Origin: Rotaria socialis
Taxonomy: Eukaryota; Rotifera; Eurotatoria; Philodinida; Philodinidae
NCBI GenBank assembly: GCA_905331475.1
Contig: CAJNYU010001673.1
Span: 43,238 to 107,237 of the forward strand
Length of the DNA stretch: 64,000 bases
Direction of reading: 5' to 3'
A program made the translations under genes and the position numbers. Position 1 is the first letter of the stretch. Every line of letters starts with the position of its first letter. Positions 58,029 through 64,000 of the stretch are shown one piece after another. Under the pieces are notes generated by a model, which was not told the origin of the DNA, searched no databases, and saw only the letters and a list, made by a program, of their open reading frames with translations.

Positions 58029-60607
58029 ATTCTTTCGAAGCGAGCTGGAAAGGCGGATTCCAGATTCCCATGAGAGTCTCGGAATTTTTATAATATCAAA
58101 TGGCATTCCCGAAATGCATATTTTATCTCTATGATTCCCACTCTAGTCCTGAAACTCTCATAGAACTCAATGCCAAGACTTCACTGCTTTATCGCATGGC
58201 TAGAAAAGCTGTATTTAACTATTGAGGAAAATCATTTCCTAGATAAACTTTTTTCACCCGTATACTTGACTTGTGCAGACATCGAGATTTGTCCATAGCC
58301 CATGATGTTCTTGCTTCAGATGCTGATAGATTTCATGCGTTTACCCCAAGATAGTTCACTAGGATTATCTATTTTTAAAATTCTAGACACAACCTAATTA
58401 GATGGATATGAAATTTATTTTGACAACATGCCAGTTTACTTTTTTTATTTTCAAGGGAAAATGTTCAAGTTAGAAATATCAAATAGCAGCAATAAATAAG
58501 ATAAATTAATGAGACAAAAGAAATACGTCGAATCAAATGAATCTATAGCATCTTATGTGTAACCTTTTGTTCATTCAGCAATCTGACAGTTGAACATGCT
58601 TAAATTAATCAGAGAGCAGCACAGTCTTTCTGTCTACTAAAAGACAAGAGAGAAAGAGTTTCAAAGAGAAGAAGAAACTGTCTCAGAGCCTCTTAATGTA
58701 TGAAATTGAGATTTATCGCTAGTTGACAACGAAGATAAATTATAAATTTTGTCTTAGGATCAGCTATAGTTTTCTGATTTAAATAAAAAAAAGTAACATT
58801 AGATTTGCAGTATTAGCTTGACTTTTGATCCAATTAGTTACAATGATTTTCGTCATATTAGAGAATACGGATTTTGTTTACACTAGACTACTACAACCGA
58901 TCTACTTTGTTTTATGGAAGATTCTCTTGTTTTCTTCCGAGCGAAATTAGCATAACATATTGAAAGAAGATCGTAAACTTGACAAATAGTTTTTTTTTAA
59001 ATTATCAGAGAGGAGAAGATAATGAGATCATTTTGATGCTAATTGTTTCGAAGCAGTCTTTTTCTCATCCTTTATGACATTTTTGAAAGTTTTAATGAAC
59101 AGTTCAACTTACTGGATTTGAATGGAGAAGAAAACAGATTTCACATGTACTGGATTGTTTGAACTTTGCTCGAATATTCGAGATCCATATCGAGTTCTGC
59201 ACGTCTATTCTTTTCGCTTTCTAACTGTCTGCCTTTTTCTCAAAGATTCAGTCGATACCTCCAAGTTCTCTTTGAATTGTGAAGGTCGAGTGATATTTAT
59301 TCTTCCATATAAAAAACGTAGCCTGATAATTTCTAAGTCTAAAAAAATTTTCTTATAAGATATGTATCAATACTAGGTACACAAAAAGCTTTTCTGTTTC
59401 ATTTTCCTTTGTACATGAAAGGGCAGGAAAAACCAAAGTAATTAATATCGATTAGAACTAACATGTTTCGTTTCCCTATTAATCATTATTTGTCAGGGTA
59501 GGAAGAATAGTGTTGACTGGAAAGCTATGACTTACCAAGTATTGAATAAAATGAAAAGTTCGCAAAATTAGTCTTCGAAGTTAGTCCCTTGGATCAATTG
59601 TAACTATGTATTTTATCTCGAAACTTACAATTGTAGTCCGATTCACGCCTCAATGAATCAATATGAGGGCTATTGTGCAAAGCATTTGAGATTTCTCAAC
59701 TATTGGAACTGTATAAATAATTGTACTAGATTTTACGATTTGGGTCATTTGTTTCGTTAGAAAATAGTTGCATCTATATCCCAGAATGTTCAGTTAACGA
59801 TATCGATGAGGATGTGAATCTGCACCTTCTTTCCATCCCCACGAAATATTCATACTCCAATCCTTACTTTCTACACCCCTACATAGTTCTCTTAAAGAAA
59901 TGAGTTCCAAAATATAAAATGAATAAAGTGATATTTGTTATGCATGAGTACGTAAGTTCGAAAACCAATCCTACGGCTTCTACTTAGCACCAATTAAACT
60001 AGGCTGGGTAATTCTTTTTAACTTGAGCTTCAAAATATTTTGATTTAATTTAAAAAAACTAAAAGAGTGTTCCCTATAAAAGTTATTTTCAATTGAATTT
60101 GAAAAATTATTCATTATAAAATTCAAAAATACTCTTATTTCAGCTCATATAGTTAGTTGTCTATTAAACTGCAGTTCTCTTTGGTGAAAAAAAATAAAAA
60201 AAAAAATAATTCAACATAATATCGAGGCCAAACAAATTTTGGAATTTTGGAAATGAAGTGAAAAGGAGTTTATAAGCAAACCTACTGCCACACCCTGTGA
60301 ATTCCTAGATTCAATCGAAAGTATTCTTACGAACTTTTGAGCCTTTTCAACACTTATATTCACTACTATGTTGGTATATTAGTAGGAGTCCAGCCTACAT
60401 AAATTTATCGATTATTAAAGTCGAAATATTTTGTTACACTCTACTGATAGTCAAATTGTGGACTACGATTATATATTTGAACTCCCACTATTAAACCAGC
60501 ATACTACTAGCCAATATAAAGATTGGAAAAGCTCAAAATTTTACAAAAACAATTTCAACCAAGCTCGAGAATACAGGGAATTCTCGCTTTTCTCCATTGG
60601 TCTATAA
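58029..60607. other. Intergenic, nothing firm
   Basis: At about 58060-58170 there are short inverted pieces (ATTCCCATGAGAGTCTC against ACTCTCATAGAACTC) that may be a degraded element. The rest is AT-rich with unsupported open frames. Confidence 0.35.
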
Positions 60608-62483
60608 AATCATTCAAGTATTATCTACTTCCATTCAGAGGGATGGGAAGCCTTTCTAGCAGCCCACATGAATATGAACCGTATTCAGCAGTCGATGCAA
60701 TACATTCCTAAACATGTTCAACTAGCACTGAATGTGTTGGCATCTCGAAGAACAACAACAAATATCATCTCAAGATTGTTGCCGAGCACATTAAAAGAAA
60801 TTGAACGCCTTGGCAAATAATACGCACAATACGTTTCTCTCAGTGATGAACTTGATTGGTGAAGTTATTTCGTCAACAGAGATGACACGTGGCTCAGCTG
60901 AGACAAGGCTACGGCAAACTGAAATCGAATTAAATGCATCGCGAGTCATGCAAATCGAATTAACTAAAGTGGGTGAAACAATTCGTTCTCATTACAATTA
61001 AGCTCAAGATGCAGTTAAAATAGCTCAATTCGAGTATAGCCGTGCCTTGAACCAAATTCCGACAGGATTCAAGGCACTATTGCTTGATTTAGGCCGTGCT
61101 GTTATCGGGCTAGTCAAGAATTTGGGAAATGCGATTATTGACGTGGGGAAAAGTATTGTCAGTGTAGCTGTGCCAGCAATGATTGGCATCGCAACTGGTG
61201 GGGTTGGACAGGGACTAGGAGCGCTCGCTGGCGGAGGGCTTGGTGCACTAGGTGGACTTGGTGCGCTTGGTGGTGGAGGGCTTAGTGGGCTAGGCGAACA
61301 GGGAGGTCTCATAGGTGGAGGAAGCGGAAGTGTGGCAAATGGTCAAGCACTAACTTTCGGCAAGCTCTTTTCAAACAGTTTCAGTGAAGTTCTTCCACAA
61401 GTGAAGGGAATTCTGAGAACAGATACCGATGTTGCTCCGGGCTCTAAAAATCCCCTCGAATTACTAGAAGCTTATAAGATGACATTCGAAACATTTTTGT
61501 CATCATTGAAATCAGGAAAAGAAAATTCATTAAAGAATCAAGCTGGCCATCTGATTAAACAAGGTGTTGATTTATTTCAAGATGTGTCCGACGAAGTCAA
61601 GAAAACTGCACGAAATGGCGAAAAGATTGATTCACAAGTTGCAAAAGGTTTCGCCGATCGTCTTGATAATCCAGCTGAACAAGCCAGACCCATGGCAGCA
61701 GCAGAGAGCATGAATGGTGCTGAAGTACCCAAAGCACCACCATCTGCTGACGGCTCGGGTGATAGTTCACAGAACGAGAAGTTTGCGGCTCAACTGTCGT
61801 CGAATCGACTGCGCGACGCTGAAAGTCGGTATGATAAAATCTTCGAGCATCTCAAACAAAATCAGGAAGATCTAGCTAAATTGATGGGGAAAATTGCTAC
61901 ATTGGACATGAATAAAGTTCATTACAAGGAATTGATTGATTTTTTGCGTGAAGCTCTTTGTTTTCTTTCCCGTGTACGGGAACAGTGGGGTCAACTTGTC
62001 TTATTTTTTGCTGAAGTTGCTACAAAAAATGAACTCATCCTTAGTGCAACACTCACACCTTTTATCAACCAAGCAAATCAAACCGACGTCCTCGCGCTTG
62101 ATGAACGCCTCTTCTACATCGATATTCTCAAAGCTCAAGCGGATGACATCGAAGTTCAATCGGGTATGCTCTATACGATGGCTCGAACCTATTACGACAT
62201 GTCGACTAGATTCATTATGCAACGTCTTGCTGGTATCTCAAAAATGCTCACTGCATCTACGGATAACGAGCGAAATAATCTCCTGGCTGAGCTGAATAGC
62301 AACACGCAAGATACACAGGCTGCAGTTCTCAGTCTCGTTGCTGAGCGAAAACGTGCTTACCAAAAGAAAGTCAAACAACGTCGCATTGAACTCGCGAATT
62401 TCATTGCCAAATTAGACGGACCAGATGCTCAGAATCAATTGGCTATTGAAGCTGGTAAACAGCTACTTGAATCGTCGTCCTAA
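60608..62483 (+). pseudogene. Broken gene for a glycine-rich, helical protein
   Basis: Three pieces of one protein are seen. An N-terminal piece (open 60608-60811) ends at a stop and continues in another reading frame from about 60797. That second frame stops at TAA 60999-61001 and continues in the same frame to 62483. The long part (about 490 codons) has a hydrophobic, Gly-rich middle (about 61150-61310, IGIATGGVGQGLGALAGGG and repeats of GGLGAL) between amphipathic helices, then a long coiled-coil-like C-terminal region. This layout loosely recalls alpha-helical membrane-inserting proteins, but no family is identified. A frame change plus a nonsense codon suggest a pseudogene; unrecognised introns are a weaker alternative. 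Confidence 0.6.
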
Positions 62484-63440
62484 TTATGTTGCAACTCTAG
62501 CTTGGAATCTGTTAAGAAACATTTTCTGTCAATGCTATCATGTTGTCGCTTTCTCTCCAAGGTATATATCATTCAGCTGATTTCATATTTTTGCTTGAAG
62601 AAACACGATATTATACGTGACACGATCAATTTTATGAATTTACGAGGGTGATAATGCGTTTGTTTATTAAGACTGCATTCCATTTGAAACATATAATATG
62701 ACTCGTTTTGGTTGTTGCTTAGACGACCAGTATAATGCATATTCTGAATCTCATACGATCTGTGAAGTGTTGAATAATAATTACAAAAACGTTGAAGAAA
62801 GTGGTTATATTCAGACAATTTTAATTGCAAAGATTTGTAAGATATACTGTCAATAAAGAAGAATTAAATTCAATAATTTGAAATAGAGGCGATGACTGTT
62901 CATGTGCATCATAGTATCGTAGTTGTCGCGATTAGTTTTCTTCTTCTATCAACGAAATTAAAATGCATAGACTTTGGTAATTTCGTCAAATATTGTTGAC
63001 TTGCAAATCAATTCATATTCGACGTTCGTTGAGTGCATCAAACTTATTTTATTGATGTCTAGATATAATGATCTCTAAAAATGAATATTAGATAATGTAT
63101 TGTGTCATCACACTGTCGCCATTAATCTCATCAAAACAAAACTTAATAGGCAGATCCAAAATGCAAACAATTTTCATATGATGAAAATTATGATCATGAA
63201 TGATATATCCCCGTAAGAATATCTATAGTAATAAAAAGAAAACGCATTAATTTTTTTATTTTGCATTTCTATCTTTTGTGCAGCTCAACTATATCGCAAC
63301 GATGATTAAGACAAGAGCTTGATTAAATAAAAATACATTCTTACACTTAGATTCAAATGATACTCATTTAGTTCCAAAATTTTATGATTTACATCCCAAG
63401 GAAGAAAAATTTTGTTCAAAATAAATGTGAGAACTCATGA
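62484..63440. other. Intergenic, nothing identified
   Basis: No supported gene or clear repeat. Confidence 0.4.
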
Positions 63441-63449
63441 TACAAATCA

Positions 63450-63640
63450 GAGGTGCCAGATGGGTTGGGTCGTCACCGCTACCCACCGGGTTGGGTGACC
63501 CATGGGCCAACCCTAACCCAACCTAATGTAGTCCTCCGGTAATTTGAGAATTTTAAACCCTGACCCATCGGTCAAGCTTAACGCATGAACCCAATCGACC
63601 AACCCTCGGGTTACCCTTGTGTTAGCCCATGAATAATATA
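63450..63640. repeat. GGGTTGGG/CCCAACC palindromic repeat
   Basis: Alternating GATGGGTTGGGT, ACCCACCGGGTTGGGTGACC, CCAACCCTAACCCAACC and later CCCAATCGACCAACCCTCGGG units form several short inverted pairs. GC-rich against its surroundings, no open frame. Probably a small foldback element; its limits are approximate. Confidence 0.55.
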
Positions 63641-64000
63641 TATAGTAAAATCATTCACAAAAAGGTTTTTTAATGCAATGTCGTTACAATACAGCATAGA
63701 GCATGAATAATCTCTTCCATATTTATTTGATCGCATAATCCAACGTAAAACACAAGAAGCGCATTGCACCTTCTTTTGCTCTCTGTTCTCTCTCTCTTGC
63801 AATCTCACTTTCTTCTCTCTTATCCTCTCCTATCTTCTCCTTTCTTCCCTTCTCTGTTTTAGGTCTATTGTTCTCCTTCGCCAATCGAGGTAGATTTCAC
63901 TATCTTCTTTACTAGATTTTTGTTTTTGCCTTCTATATTTTTCGATTCCTTTTGTTCCGCATACATCTATAACTCTTTGTATGTAGAGCTTTGTTTGATG
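63641..64000. other. Pyrimidine-rich tract near the window end
   Basis: From about 63770 to 63865 one strand is almost only C and T (CTCTCTCTCTTG, CTTCTCTCTTATCCTC and so on). This may be promoter-proximal sequence of a gene beyond the window or a simple repeat. No gene was seen. Confidence 0.4.

Noticed and set aside
61025..61312. Minus-strand Pro/Ser-rich frame
   Set aside because: Antisense shadow of the Gly-rich segment.
1..64000. tRNA, rRNA, CRISPR or full-length retrotransposon
   Set aside because: No B-box-like tRNA core with matching acceptor arms, no rRNA sequence, no spaced repeat array and no reverse transcriptase motif was seen by eye.

Overview
The window looks like a piece of a bdelloid rotifer genome (Adineta/Rotaria type). 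This is inferred from AT-rich DNA, very short introns (about 50-65 bp, a few of 0.4-1.6 kb), animal housekeeping genes, several intronless genes whose families are fungal, plant or bacterial in character, and many small inverted-repeat elements. No species was confirmed and no database was searched.

Layout. 0-8.7 kb: the 3' end of an unknown gene (1-177), then gene-poor DNA packed with short inverted-repeat elements. 8.7-22 kb: a low-complexity gene (minus), an intronless PEMT-type phospholipid methyltransferase, and a 13-exon EPLIN-like LIM-domain gene with a hAT transposon relic in one intron. 22-30 kb: an intronless secreted S9 serine peptidase, then two minus-strand genes close together, an unknown 233-aa protein and a 646-aa TPR protein with an unrecognised helical C-terminal half. 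30-34 kb: repeats only, including a TA-flanked MITE and a roughly 120-bp tandem repeat. 34-43 kb: a secreted protein of unknown function (minus), then three tandem plus-strand housekeeping genes: WDR46/UTP7 (ribosome biogenesis), MUL1-like mitochondrial E3 ligase, and an M17 leucyl aminopeptidase with a 14-nt microexon. 44-45 kb: a 707-bp mariner-type palindrome. 46-57 kb: an accessory block of intronless genes, namely an orphan 7TM receptor, a fungal-like DHA2 MFS exporter, a fungal-like GT15 mannosyltransferase and a SABATH-type carboxyl methyltransferase. The last three are the best candidates for horizontal acquisition. 57-64 kb: a two-exon gene for a small secreted peptide, then a broken gene for a glycine-rich helical protein (frame change plus in-frame stop), then repeats.

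Operation. Most start codons lie 0-23 nt downstream of a pyrimidine-AG acceptor-like site with no evident upstream exon. That fits spliced-leader trans-splicing, known in bdelloids. Two same-strand pairs (TPR gene to 233-aa gene, 177 bp; WDR46 to MUL1, 128 bp) are candidate operons. No tRNA, rRNA, CRISPR array or complete autonomous transposon was seen.
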